Below, piece after piece: positions 27,621 through 35,502 of a DNA stretch of 64,000 nt. This DNA comes from Pseudomonas sp. AKS31. Its GTDB lineage: Bacteria; Pseudomonadota; Gammaproteobacteria; Pseudomonadales; Pseudomonadaceae. Below the pieces are notes generated by a model that had not been told where the DNA came from, searched no databases, and worked only from the letters and a program-made list of their open reading frames with translations. The position numbers were made by a program, and so were the translations under genes. The first letter of the stretch is position 1; every line of letters begins with the position of its first letter. The stretch spans positions 1 through 64,000 of the forward strand of contig NZ_JAMLFX010000010.1 in the NCBI RefSeq assembly GCF_023634765.1, read 5' to 3'.

Positions 27621-28457
27621 ATGTTGCCGTTTTTGAAAAGTCTGACCACCGCCGCATTGATCCTCGGCAGCGCCTGCGCCAGTGCCGCCGAGGCTGGCAA
27701 TGCCGATGAGATCATCCGTCAGGTACGCGATCGCAATGACGGGAACAGCTTCATGTCCCAGGTTTCGCTGATCCTGCATGACAAGAAAGGCAATACCCGC
27801 GTTCGCGAGTTCACCTACCTGCAAAAGGATTACCCGGACAGCGACAAATTCAGCATGTACTTTTCCGCGCCGACTGACGTCCGTGACGTTGCCTTCCACA
27901 TCGAAAACCCGCACGAAACTCTCGGCCTGGAAGACAGCCAGTGGATGTACTTGCCGGTCAGCCGCCAGACCCGCCGCATCTCCACCACCGACAAGCGCGG
28001 CTCGTTCATGGGCAGCGAGTACTCGTACGCCGATCTGGACAAGATCCGCGTTAAAGACTACTCGCAGAAACTCGTCGGCGAAGAACAGATCAAGGGCCGC
28101 GACTGCTACGTGATCGAGCGCGAACCGGCGTCTCCCGAGGTGCTGGCCAAGACCGGTTACAACAAGCTGAAGGTGTGGATCGACAAGCAGAATTTCCTGG
28201 TCATGCGTCAGGATTTCTTCGACGTCAAAGGCGTGTTGATCAAGCAGATGCGCACGCAGAAAGTCGCGACCATCGATTCGATCGACAGCATCGTGCTCAG
28301 TGAAACCGAGCACTTCATCGACGGCACGCGTTCGGAAATGCGCTTCAACCAGTTGCAGTACAACGTCTCTCTGGAAGACCGCCTCTTCACCCAGACCGCC
28401 ATCAAGCGCGGGCTGAAAACCGGTGACCTGCCGGAATTTGCCGTGTCTGCCCGCTAA
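27621..28457 (+). CDS. LolA-like outer-membrane lipoprotein-sorting family protein
   Basis: A 278-residue periplasmic protein: signal peptide (residues 1-22, ending SACASAAEAG) followed by a LolA/LolB-like half-barrel fold. Characteristic stretches are DEIIRQVRDRNDG, KFSMYFSAPTDVRD, QWMYLPVSRQTRRIS, GSFMGSEYSYADL and YNKLKVWIDKQNFLVMRQDFFD. Proteins of this type commonly sit next to MMPL/RND exporters and are thought to shuttle lipids or lipid-linked products across the periplasm. The ATG at 27621 has AAGGAAGT upstream. It is placed between the outer-membrane protein and the MMPL pump, which fits a relay from inner to outer membrane. Confidence 0.87.
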   Translation: MLPFLKSLTTAALILGSACASAAEAGNADEIIRQVRDRNDGNSFMSQVSLILHDKKGNTRVREFTYLQKDYPDSDKFSMYFSAPTDVRDVAFHIENPHETLGLEDSQWMYLPVSRQTRRISTTDKRGSFMGSEYSYADLDKIRVKDYSQKLVGEEQIKGRDCYVIEREPASPEVLAKTGYNKLKVWIDKQNFLVMRQDFFDVKGVLIKQMRTQKVATIDSIDSIVLSETEHFIDGTRSEMRFNQLQYNVSLEDRLFTQTAIKRGLKTGDLPEFAVSAR

Positions 28458-28484
28458 GCGCCGACCCCGACCACCTGGAACCGC

Positions 28485-31106
28485 ATGATCATGGAAAGAT
28501 ATCTGAATTTCGTCGAGCGCTATGCGCGGGCGATTGTTTTCCTGCTGGTGGCGATTACGGCGTATTTCACCTATACGCTGGGCGCGCTGGTGTCCGACAC
28601 CAACCCTTATCTGCTCAAGGAAAGCCACCCGGCGCGCAAGACCATCATCGATTTGCAGGGTGAGTTCACCGGCACGTTCGACTCGGTGATGGTGGCGCTG
28701 AACAACCCACAAACGGTGTTCAACAAATCGACGCTCAACGCGCTGTTTTCGATGTCGCAGTCGGTGCGCAAGATGATTCTGGCCAACGATACCGACAAGG
28801 AGCAATTGGCGCAGATCGTTGCCCGGCATGCAGACGACAGCCGTGCGCAGTTGTTGACCCGGGACATTCTTGAGGGCGGTTTTTCGCAGAACGATTACGC
28901 CAACGCCAAGGCATTGCGTGATCATGCCCAAAGCCAGAACTGGGACGCTCATGATCAGCTGTTCCTGACCTTTCTCGCCGAGCGGATCAACCCGATCCGC
29001 GAAATGGCCTCGATGGGCGACCTGGAAAATATCGTCCTGACCGACGACGGCGAATTGTTGATCCACAAAACCCTGAATGCCTATGACATGGACCCGGCGC
29101 TGGTCGAGTCGCAGATCATGGGCAACGAATTGATGGTCGACGGGGTGGTCTCCAAGGACAAGAAAGTCGCGATGCTGGTGGCCGAGCTTGGCACCAAGCA
29201 GGACGACGCCCAGGCGCAATTGCGCGCCTATCAGATTGTGCGCGGCATCGTCGCGCAATATCAGGCCGAGCATCCGGAGTACAAGGACGAAATCTTCATT
29301 GCCGGCATGCCGATCTTTATCGCCGCGCAGCAGGAGATCATCGATCACGACTTGGCCGTGCTGTTCCCGATCGTGTTTTTGCTGATTACCTTGCTGCTGA
29401 TTTTCTTCTTCCGCAAACCACTGGGCGTGCTGTTGCCGCTGTTCAACATTCTGTTCTGCACCATCTGGACCTTGGGTCTGATGGCGCTGTTGCGGGTGCC
29501 GTTCGACCTGCTGACCAGTGTGCTACCGGTGTTCCTGTTCACCATTTGCTGCTCGGATGCGATCCACGTGATGGCTGAATATTACGAGCAGAAAAACGCG
29601 GGCAAGAGCAATCGCGAGGCCAACCGAGAAACCCAGCGCTTGATGGTGGTGCCGGTGGTGTTGACGACCGTGACGACCATCGCCACGTTCATGATTTCCA
29701 CCACCAACAACATTGTCAGCATCCGCAATTTCGGCGTGTTCATGTCGATCGGCCTGACGGCGGCGCTGATTATTTCGCTGTTGCTGATTCCGGCGTGGAT
29801 TTCCATCTGGGGCAAGGATCAGCCGCAGCAGGCCAAGGCTGAGGTGCACAAGGAATCGATCATCTCGCGGTATCTGGTCGCGTTCTGTGCCTGGATGATC
29901 CGCTTTCGCAAACCGATCCTGATGGTCATGCTGCCGCTGCTCGCGCTGGCCACCGTGTTTACCTTCCGCGTCGATATCGAAGACTCCGGCATTGCTTACT
30001 TCAAGCCTGAGAGCCACATTCGCGTGTCCGATCAGTTCATCAACCACGCCAAAGTGGCGGGCACGGCGCCGGGATGGATCGCGATCGACAGCAAAGAGCC
30101 GCGCGGCGTGCTGACCACCGAAGTGGTGCAGTTCATCGACAAACTCGACCACTTCATCAAGCAGCAACCGAACGTCAGTTACGGCTATTCGCTGGCCACT
30201 TACGTCAAGCGCATGAACCTGGTGCTCAATGACATGAACCCGGAGTATCTGCGGGTTCCGAATGCTCTGGAGAAAGTGACATCAGTCAATGACGACGGGC
30301 AGATCGAGCGTTTTGAGGTGCCGGGCAATTCGCTGATCGAGCAGCACGTGATGCTGTTCGAAAACGGTGGCGGCTCGGACCTGAACAACGTGCTCAATGC
30401 CGATTTTTCAAAAGCCTTGACCCTGTACACCATGACCTCGTCGGTCGCCAGCGACTATCAGGGCATGCTCGACCGCCTCGATGCCTGGCTGCTGGTGAAC
30501 AAACCGGCCAACCTTGAGGTGACGCACGCTGGCACGCCGTTGATCTGGACGGGCGTGCTGCAGGAAATCACTCAGGGTCAGGTACTGAGTTTTTCCCTGG
30601 CCTTGCTGGTCGTTACGCTGATGATGATGTACTGGCTCAAATCGGTCCGCCTCGGTGTGCTCGGCATGTTGACCTTGCTGACCACCTCGGTGACGGTCTA
30701 CGGCTTCATGTTCCTGTTCGGTATCGAGCTGAACATCGGCACGACTCTGGTGACGTTCCTGGTGGTCGGTGTGGTGGATTACGCGGTGCACCTGCTGTCG
30801 CGCATCAAATTGCTGGTGCAGCAGGGCATTGAGATCGACGCGGCTATTTTGCAGGCGATGCACAGCGTCGGCCGCTCTACGGTGATCAACGTGGTGATCT
30901 TCTCCGTGGGCTTCATGGCGCTGCTGTTTTCCGACTTCAAGCCGATTGTCGATCTGGGTGCACTGGTGGCGATGGCGCTGTTTTCCAGCGGAGTCATGAC
31001 CATTGTCCTGGTGACGCTGGTATCGCCGTGGTTCTTTGCGGCGATAGCACCGGTGCATGCGCCGGTTCAAGCGCTGCGCACAGAAGGGGAGGCGGTACCG
31101 GGCTGA
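28485..31106 (+). CDS. MMPL/RND-family lipid exporter
   Basis: An 873-residue integral membrane protein of the RND superfamily (MMPL/SSD type): one N-terminal helix (about 14-34), a large periplasmic domain, a helix bundle from about residue 288 (VLFPIVFLLITLLLIFFF), a second periplasmic domain and a second bundle. Charged residues inside helices, Asp in CSDAIHVMAEYYE and in VVGVVDYAVHLLSRI, fit proton-coupled transport. MMPL pumps commonly export lipids or lipid-linked polyketides; in aryl polyene clusters the same pump plus LolA-like pair is found. It is the last gene of the locus; a second ATG two codons in is equally possible as start. A short hairpin without a T run lies at 31125-31147. 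Confidence 0.88.
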   Translation: MIMERYLNFVERYARAIVFLLVAITAYFTYTLGALVSDTNPYLLKESHPARKTIIDLQGEFTGTFDSVMVALNNPQTVFNKSTLNALFSMSQSVRKMILANDTDKEQLAQIVARHADDSRAQLLTRDILEGGFSQNDYANAKALRDHAQSQNWDAHDQLFLTFLAERINPIREMASMGDLENIVLTDDGELLIHKTLNAYDMDPALVESQIMGNELMVDGVVSKDKKVAMLVAELGTKQDDAQAQLRAYQIVRGIVAQYQAEHPEYKDEIFIAGMPIFIAAQQEIIDHDLAVLFPIVFLLITLLLIFFFRKPLGVLLPLFNILFCTIWTLGLMALLRVPFDLLTSVLPVFLFTICCSDAIHVMAEYYEQKNAGKSNREANRETQRLMVVPVVLTTVTTIATFMISTTNNIVSIRNFGVFMSIGLTAALIISLLLIPAWISIWGKDQPQQAKAEVHKESIISRYLVAFCAWMIRFRKPILMVMLPLLALATVFTFRVDIEDSGIAYFKPESHIRVSDQFINHAKVAGTAPGWIAIDSKEPRGVLTTEVVQFIDKLDHFIKQQPNVSYGYSLATYVKRMNLVLNDMNPEYLRVPNALEKVTSVNDDGQIERFEVPGNSLIEQHVMLFENGGGSDLNNVLNADFSKALTLYTMTSSVASDYQGMLDRLDAWLLVNKPANLEVTHAGTPLIWTGVLQEITQGQVLSFSLALLVVTLMMMYWLKSVRLGVLGMLTLLTTSVTVYGFMFLFGIELNIGTTLVTFLVVGVVDYAVHLLSRIKLLVQQGIEIDAAILQAMHSVGRSTVINVVIFSVGFMALLFSDFKPIVDLGALVAMALFSSGVMTIVLVTLVSPWFFAAIAPVHAPVQALRTEGEAVPG

Positions 31107-31175
31107 TTCGCCAACGACCGGGCGCGCCTGCCCTGAGACGACAGGCGAACCCGGTCATGCGGCGCAGCAGGGTTT

Positions 31176-31586
31176 TCAGTTCAGTGTATTGACCGGGTTT
31201 TTTTCGCCATAGCGGGCGATGCGTTCGAACTGACATTCCTGGCGGGCGTCGTTGAGGTTGTGTTCAAACGCCTCAAGGCCATCATGCAATTGCTGCAAAT
31301 CGCCGATCTGGGTCACCAGTTCGGCTTTTTTTTCGGCAATGGCTCGTTGCGCCATGTCCCACGGGAATTCGTCGCCGCGGTAGTTGTTGAGGATCACCTG
31401 CAGCTCTTTGAGCTTGAAGCCCAGTTGCTGGGCGCACTTGATGAACGTCAACACCTCGACACTTTGCTGGCTGTAGATGCGGTATTTGCCTTCACGCTTG
31501 GGTTCGGGCAACAGGCCGATTTCTTCGTAATGGCGAATGCTTTTGACTGTGGTGCCCGACAGCTGGGCGGCTTTGCCGATATACAT
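31176..31586 (-). CDS. MerR-family transcriptional regulator
   Basis: A 136-residue MerR-type regulator: N-terminal winged helix (MYIGKAAQLSGTTVKSIRHY, EEIGLLPEPKREGKYRIY), then a dimerisation coiled coil (AQRAIAEKKAELVTQIGDLQQLHDGLEAF) and a short C-terminal tail. There is no CueR-type C-x7-C metal loop, so it is not an obvious metal sensor. It converges with the MMPL gene and lies downstream of a flavodoxin-fold reductase gene on its own strand. Two promoters in the window (16301-16332 and 32389-32420) have the long spacer and dyad that MerR proteins use, so it is the best candidate regulator of both. The ATG at 31586 begins exactly at the HTH. Confidence 0.88.
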   Translation of the reverse strand: MYIGKAAQLSGTTVKSIRHYEEIGLLPEPKREGKYRIYSQQSVEVLTFIKCAQQLGFKLKELQVILNNYRGDEFPWDMAQRAIAEKKAELVTQIGDLQQLHDGLEAFEHNLNDARQECQFERIARYGEKNPVNTLN

Positions 31587-31785
31587 AAGGTCCGTCTCGA
31601 TGATCAAACATAGCGTAGCGCGATCGGGCGTCATGCCGGATCGGCGGCGATTATATGTCCAATACCATCTGAAAATTGCAACTGCGCGTAAATCACGTGC
31701 ACAGGCGACGGACGGGCTCGTGAACGAAGCCCGAAAAGGCACTGACGGCGGCGGGTGCGCCGTCAGCTGAGGCGGCTGGATAGCC

Positions 31786-32361
31786 TTAGACGGCGGCGGT
31801 CACGCGCGCCTGTTCCAGCCAGGCATCGCGCTGGTTTGGCTTGGAGCCGAGGATCGGCCCGAAGGTCAGCGTCTTCAGTGGCTTGATGCCGCAGAATTCC
31901 AGCGTGGTCTTGCGCATCTGATTCAGCCCCGGCATCCCATAGATCCATTTGTAGTACCAGTACGGCGTGTCCATGGTCACCAGCAAATGCGCGGTACGGC
32001 CCTTGAGCAGCTTGTCGGGGAAGGCTTTGCCTTCGCGATATTTGAAGGCGAAACCCGGCAGGAAAATCCGGTCGACGAAGCCTTTCAACAGTGCCGGAAT
32101 CCCGCCCCACCAGATCGGATAGACGAATGTCAGGTGCTCGGCCCAGGTGATATCGGCCTGGGCTTGCAGCAGGTCCGGCTCCAGCGGCTGCACCTTGTTG
32201 TAGCCTTCGTGCAGGACCGGGTCGAACTCCAGCGCATCCAGACGCAGCAGCCGAACGTCATGCCCGGCATCCTTGGCGGCCTGAACGTAAGTCTCACTCA
32301 ATGCCCCGCAAAAGCTGTCGGTGGAGGGGTGACCCAGTATCACGAGCATTCGTTTGCTCAT
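31786..32361 (-). CDS. Flavodoxin-fold NAD(P)H-dependent oxidoreductase
   Basis: A 191-residue protein of the NAD(P)H quinone reductase / flavodoxin_2 family: MLVILGHPSTDSFCGAL at the N-terminus, then ADITWAEHLTFVYPIWWGGIPALLKGFVDRIFLPGFAFKY (given here as the family's FMN/substrate region, residues about 73-112), and DTPYWYYKWIYG. It likely performs two-electron reduction of quinones or related electrophiles with FMN. The ATG at 32361 follows a MerR-type promoter (32389-32420). The MerR gene lies downstream on the same strand, so reductase and regulator may form a stress-responsive unit. Confidence 0.87.
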   Translation of the reverse strand: MSKRMLVILGHPSTDSFCGALSETYVQAAKDAGHDVRLLRLDALEFDPVLHEGYNKVQPLEPDLLQAQADITWAEHLTFVYPIWWGGIPALLKGFVDRIFLPGFAFKYREGKAFPDKLLKGRTAHLLVTMDTPYWYYKWIYGMPGLNQMRKTTLEFCGIKPLKTLTFGPILGSKPNQRDAWLEQARVTAAV

Positions 32362-32388
32362 TGTGTGTACTCCTGAAATGAAGCTCAC

Positions 32389-32420
32389 AGGATAGAGTCT
32401 ACCCCTAGCGGTAGAGTCAA
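32389..32420 (-). promoter_or_regulatory. MerR-type stretched promoter of the oxidoreductase gene
   Basis: On the - strand, TTGACT (32415-32420) and TATCCT (32389-32394) are 20 bases apart. Perfect inverted arms TCTACC and GGTAGA (32410-32415 and 32398-32403) with a 6-base centre lie between and over the -35. This is the classic layout for activation by MerR-family proteins. The site overlaps the last codons of the upstream LysR gene. Its dyad centre and spacing match those of the promoter at 16301-16332. Confidence 0.78.
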
Positions 32421-33298
32421 GGCACCAGCGCATCAAACAAGGCCCGGGCGTAACCGGGCAGGTGGTCGAAGTCCCGCGCGCACAGTTGCAAGGTGCGATG
32501 CGCCCAGACTTCGTCCAGCGGCCGGCACGTTACCGAGTGCACCGCCGCCCAGCGCTCGATGGCCACCTTGGGCACGATGGCCAGCCCCGCACCTCGCGCC
32601 ACCATGCGCATGACCCCCTCGAAGCCATCGGCGCGGATTCGGATCGACATGCGCTGGCCGATATGCAGCGCTTGTTCCTCCAGATGAATTGCCAGCGCGC
32701 TGTGGCTGCCAAGCGCTACATAGTCGTGCGCCAGGGTTTCACCAAACGTCAGCGACGGCCGACTCGCCAGAGCATGGTCGGGGGGCAGGATCAGTACTAA
32801 TGGATCGTCGCGAAAGGGCCAAGTTTGCAGGCCGTGGGTGTCGACCGCATCGGACACAATCCCCAGGTCCGCCGCACCCTGACGCAAGGCGTGAGTGATG
32901 CGTGCGCTGGGCAGTTCCTGCAAATCGATATCGAGATTGGGGTGATCGCGCAGGAAGTCCGCGAGTACTTCCGGCAGGTATTCGGTGATCGCTGTGGTGT
33001 TGCACAGTAGCCGTACCTGACCTTTGACGCCTTGGGCATAGTCGGCCAAATCCTGCTGCAGGCGTTCGGCTTGTTGCAGGAGGATGCGCGCGTGCTGGGC
33101 GAGGGCTTTTCCGGCGGCCGTGGGCGTGACGCCACGGCGGCCACGCTGAAGAAAGTCGACGCCAAGCGAGGCTTCCATGGCGCGGATTCTGGCGCTGGCG
33201 GCGGCCAGGGATAAATGGCTGCGGGCGGCGCCGGCGGTGATGTTGCCGGTGTCGAGGATGTGCAGGTAGAGGCGCAGGTCGGTGAGGTCGAAGTGCAT
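32417..33298 (-). CDS. LysR-family regulator divergent from the TauE-like permease
   Basis: A 293-residue LysR-type regulator. The HTH occupies residues 4-62 (LTDLRLYLHILDTGNITAGA, then SARIRAMEASLGVDFLQRG), followed by an effector-binding domain with LCNTTAITEYLPEVLADF. It is divergent from a TauE/SafE permease gene (237 bases between starts, with a REP pair inside), so that permease is the likely target. Its last codons overlap the promoter of the downstream oxidoreductase gene on the same strand. Confidence 0.88.
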   Translation of the reverse strand: MHFDLTDLRLYLHILDTGNITAGAARSHLSLAAASARIRAMEASLGVDFLQRGRRGVTPTAAGKALAQHARILLQQAERLQQDLADYAQGVKGQVRLLCNTTAITEYLPEVLADFLRDHPNLDIDLQELPSARITHALRQGAADLGIVSDAVDTHGLQTWPFRDDPLVLILPPDHALASRPSLTFGETLAHDYVALGSHSALAIHLEEQALHIGQRMSIRIRADGFEGVMRMVARGAGLAIVPKVAIERWAAVHSVTCRPLDEVWAHRTLQLCARDFDHLPGYARALFDALVP

Positions 33299-33333
33299 GG
33301 CTGGCAGCCTCTGGTTTTTGTGGTGTCTGGGCG

Positions 33334-33438
33334 GGCCTCATCGCTGGCAAGCCAGCTTGTACACAGGTTTCAGTGTTGATCTGAAAATGTTTGAACAACA
33401 AAAATACTGTGGGAGCTGGCTTGCCAGCAATGGGGCCA
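33334..33438. repeat. Paired REP palindrome (GCTGGCAAGCCAGC type)
   Basis: Left unit ATCGCTGGCAAGCCAGCTT near 33340-33358 and an inverted unit CTGTGGGAGCTGGCTTGCCA near 33408. Same family as 43032-43124 and half of 52701-52794. Confidence 0.8.
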
Positions 33439-33534
33439 GAGGCTTCAAAGAAAATATCAGCCTCTTGTATGGGCAGAGGCAGCCTCAGTATATGGCAGAT
33501 TTTCCGCCAACCCCGACTGGCGCACAGTAGCGCC

Positions 33535-34299
33535 ATGAACGCACTCACGGATTTCTACCAACACCTCGGTTTGGCTCTGTCTTTGCTGGTCATCGCGACC
33601 TTCATCCTCGCCGGCCTGATCAAAGGCGTGATCGGCCTCGGCCTGCCCACCGTCGCCATGGGCTTGCTCGGTCTGGCTATGGCGCCGTCGCAGGCAGCCG
33701 CTTTGCTGATCATCCCGGCAACCCTGACCAATGTCTGGCAACTGGCATTCGGCGGGCATTTGAAAGTACTGATCAAACGCCTCTGGCCAATGCTGCTGAT
33801 GATCTTCATCGGCACCGCAATCGGCACGTTATCGATCGGCATGGCGGGCGGGCATTGGGTGGTTCGCGGGTTGGGCGCGGCGTTGGTGCTCTATGCGTTG
33901 AGCGGACTGTTTTTACCAACGCTGCGCATTAACCCGCGCCATGAAACCTGGCTCGGCCCAGTGTGCGGTTTGATCACCGGCGTAATCACCTCGGCTACCG
34001 GCGTCTTCGTGATTCCGGCGGTGCCGTACCTGCAAGCACTGGGCTTGAATCGCGATCAACTGGTGCAGGCGCTGGGCCTGTCATTCACCGTTTCGACGCT
34101 GGCGTTGGCCGCAGGATTGCTCTGGCGTGGCGCCCTCGGTGGCGGCGAACTGAGTGCTTCGCTGCTGGCGCTGATTCCGGCCATTCTCGGCATGTTGCTT
34201 GGCCAATGGCTGCGCGAACGGATCAGCGCCGTGCTGTTCAAGCGGGTGTTCTTTGTCGGCGTGGGCGCGCTCGGCGCTCATTTGTTGATCAGCGGTTAG
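33535..34299 (+). CDS. TauE/SafE-family membrane permease
   Basis: A 254-residue polytopic inner-membrane protein with about seven to eight hydrophobic segments. The family pattern is visible in LAGLIKGVIGLGLPTVAMGLL at the N-terminal half and GLITGVITSATGVFVIPAVPYLQALG in the second half. The TauE/SafE (DUF81) family exports or imports sulfite, sulfoacetate and other small organosulfur or acid compounds; substrate is not known here. ATG at 33535 is the first start giving the family N-terminus; longer in-frame readings go into the REP region. A divergent LysR gene is the likely regulator. Confidence 0.87.
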   Translation: MNALTDFYQHLGLALSLLVIATFILAGLIKGVIGLGLPTVAMGLLGLAMAPSQAAALLIIPATLTNVWQLAFGGHLKVLIKRLWPMLLMIFIGTAIGTLSIGMAGGHWVVRGLGAALVLYALSGLFLPTLRINPRHETWLGPVCGLITGVITSATGVFVIPAVPYLQALGLNRDQLVQALGLSFTVSTLALAAGLLWRGALGGGELSASLLALIPAILGMLLGQWLRERISAVLFKRVFFVGVGALGAHLLISG

Positions 34300-34603
34300 C
34301 CGAGGCTTCGCTGAGCATGTCTATCTGGCGGATATCAAAATCGCGCTCCAGATAATCCATGCGCCGTTCAAAGAATGCCTTCATATGCGGCAGATTCGAA
34401 TGCACATCCAGATGCGCCTGGGAGGCCCAGATCTCGTAGAAGATGAACAGCGTCGGATCTTCTTTGTCGCGCAGCATGTGGTACTCGATGCAACCCGGCT
34501 CCGCGCGGCTCGGCTCAACGTAGGCACGAAACAGCGCTTCGAAAGCCTCGGCCATATCCTGGCGGGTCTTGGCGTGCAGGATAAAACCCAAGCGTTCACT
34601 CAT
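34289..34603 (-). CDS. Antibiotic biosynthesis monooxygenase (ABM) domain protein
   Basis: A 104-residue single-domain protein of the ABM/YgiN-like dimeric ferredoxin-like fold: LGFILHAKTRQDMAEAFEAL, then EPGCIEYHMLRDKEDPTLFIFYE and WASQAHLDVHSNLPHMKAF. Relatives include quinol monooxygenase YgiN, which works with MdaB; here an mdaB-like gene is divergent, 185 bases away, which supports a role in quinone handling. The ATG at 34603 is preferred over the adjacent GTG because GAGGAGT lies seven bases upstream. The end overlaps the end of the convergent permease gene by about ten bases. Confidence 0.85.
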   Translation of the reverse strand: MSERLGFILHAKTRQDMAEAFEALFRAYVEPSRAEPGCIEYHMLRDKEDPTLFIFYEIWASQAHLDVHSNLPHMKAFFERRMDYLERDFDIRQIDMLSEASANR

Positions 34604-34787
34604 CACAACGACTCCTCACATTCAGAATGCCGCCGATGTTATTGCAACAATCAGTGATGGATTCGTGCTTTTTGTTCAAATGTATTTTGCGCAATCAGGC
34701 CTTATTCCGCGCGAGGCGGATCGTTAATCTGCCGCCATTCCAGTTTCCCTTCTCCATCCAGCCCAATGGCTGCGCCGAGGCTTTCTC

Positions 34788-35378
34788 ATGAAAAAAGTGC
34801 TGTTGCTCAATGGCGGCAAGAAATTCGCTCACTCCGACGGTCGCTACAACACCACCCTGCACGAAGCCGCACTGAGCGTGCTCGATCGCGGCGGTGTCGA
34901 CGTCAAGACCACGTTCATCGACGAGGGCTACGACGTTGTTGAAGAAGTCGCCAAATTCCTCTGGGCCGACGTGATCATTTACCAGATGCCAGGCTGGTGG
35001 ATGGGCGCGCCATGGACGGTGAAAAAGTACCTCGACGAAGTCTTCACCGAAGGTCATGGCAGCCTCTACGCCAGCGACGGCCGCACCCGTTCCGATGCGT
35101 CGCAGAAGTACGGCAGCGGCGGTCTGATTCAGGGCAAGCAATACATGCTGTCGCTGACCTGGAACGCACCGCAGCAAGCCTTCGATGATCCGACTGATTT
35201 CTTTGAGGCCAAAGGTGTCGACGCGGTGTACTTTCCGTTTCACAAGGCCAATGAGTTTCTGGGCATGACCGCGTTGCCGACGTTCCTCTGTGTCGACGTG
35301 ATGAAGCGGCCGAATATCGAGGCTGATGTGGCGCGCTACGAGCAGCATTTGACTCAGGTGTTTGGCCTCAAGGCTTGA
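34788..35378 (+). CDS. mdaB: MdaB-like NAD(P)H:quinone oxidoreductase
   Basis: A 196-residue flavodoxin-fold reductase: MKKVLLLNGGKKFAHSDGRY, YQMPGWWMGAPWTVKKYLDEV and GLIQGKQYMLSLTWNAP match MdaB (modulator of drug activity B), a FAD-dependent two-electron quinone reductase. It should keep quinones in the quinol state and protect from oxidative stress. It is divergent from the ABM/YgiN-like gene and followed by a LysR gene on the same strand, which probably controls it. Confidence 0.92.
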   Translation: MKKVLLLNGGKKFAHSDGRYNTTLHEAALSVLDRGGVDVKTTFIDEGYDVVEEVAKFLWADVIIYQMPGWWMGAPWTVKKYLDEVFTEGHGSLYASDGRTRSDASQKYGSGGLIQGKQYMLSLTWNAPQQAFDDPTDFFEAKGVDAVYFPFHKANEFLGMTALPTFLCVDVMKRPNIEADVARYEQHLTQVFGLKA

Positions 35379-35410
35379 GTGTTTCAAGCTACTATCGGTG
35401 GTAACAGCAA

Positions 35411-35480
35411 AAGATCGCAGCCTTCGGCAGCGCCTACAGGAACCCATTTCCATGTAGGCGCTGCCGAAGGCTGCGATCTT
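35411..35480. repeat. Perfect long inverted repeat (GATCGCAGCCTTCGGCAGC type)
   Basis: Two 28-base arms, beginning AAGATCGCAGCCTTCGGCAG, are exact inverted complements separated by 14 bases. The same unit with an AGCTCC variant occurs at 41449-41528 and 49160-49248. Confidence 0.92.
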
Positions 35481-35502
35481 GGCGATCTCAAAGAGGACAC
35501 CC

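Noticed and set aside
16418..31106. Aryl polyene or prodigiosin/tambjamine cluster
   Set aside because: No dehydratases, ammonia-lyase, methyltransferase or pyrrole-forming genes; only the KS/CLF, MMPL and LolA-like parts or the aminotransferase-reductase are shared.
16301..31106. Horizontal acquisition of the lipid locus
   Set aside because: No integrase, tRNA boundary or direct repeats were found, and codon use looks like that of neighbours by eye; composition could not be computed.
31125..31147. Terminator after the MMPL gene
   Set aside because: A CGCCTG/CAGGCG hairpin exists but has a long loop and no T run, so it is not listed as a terminator.
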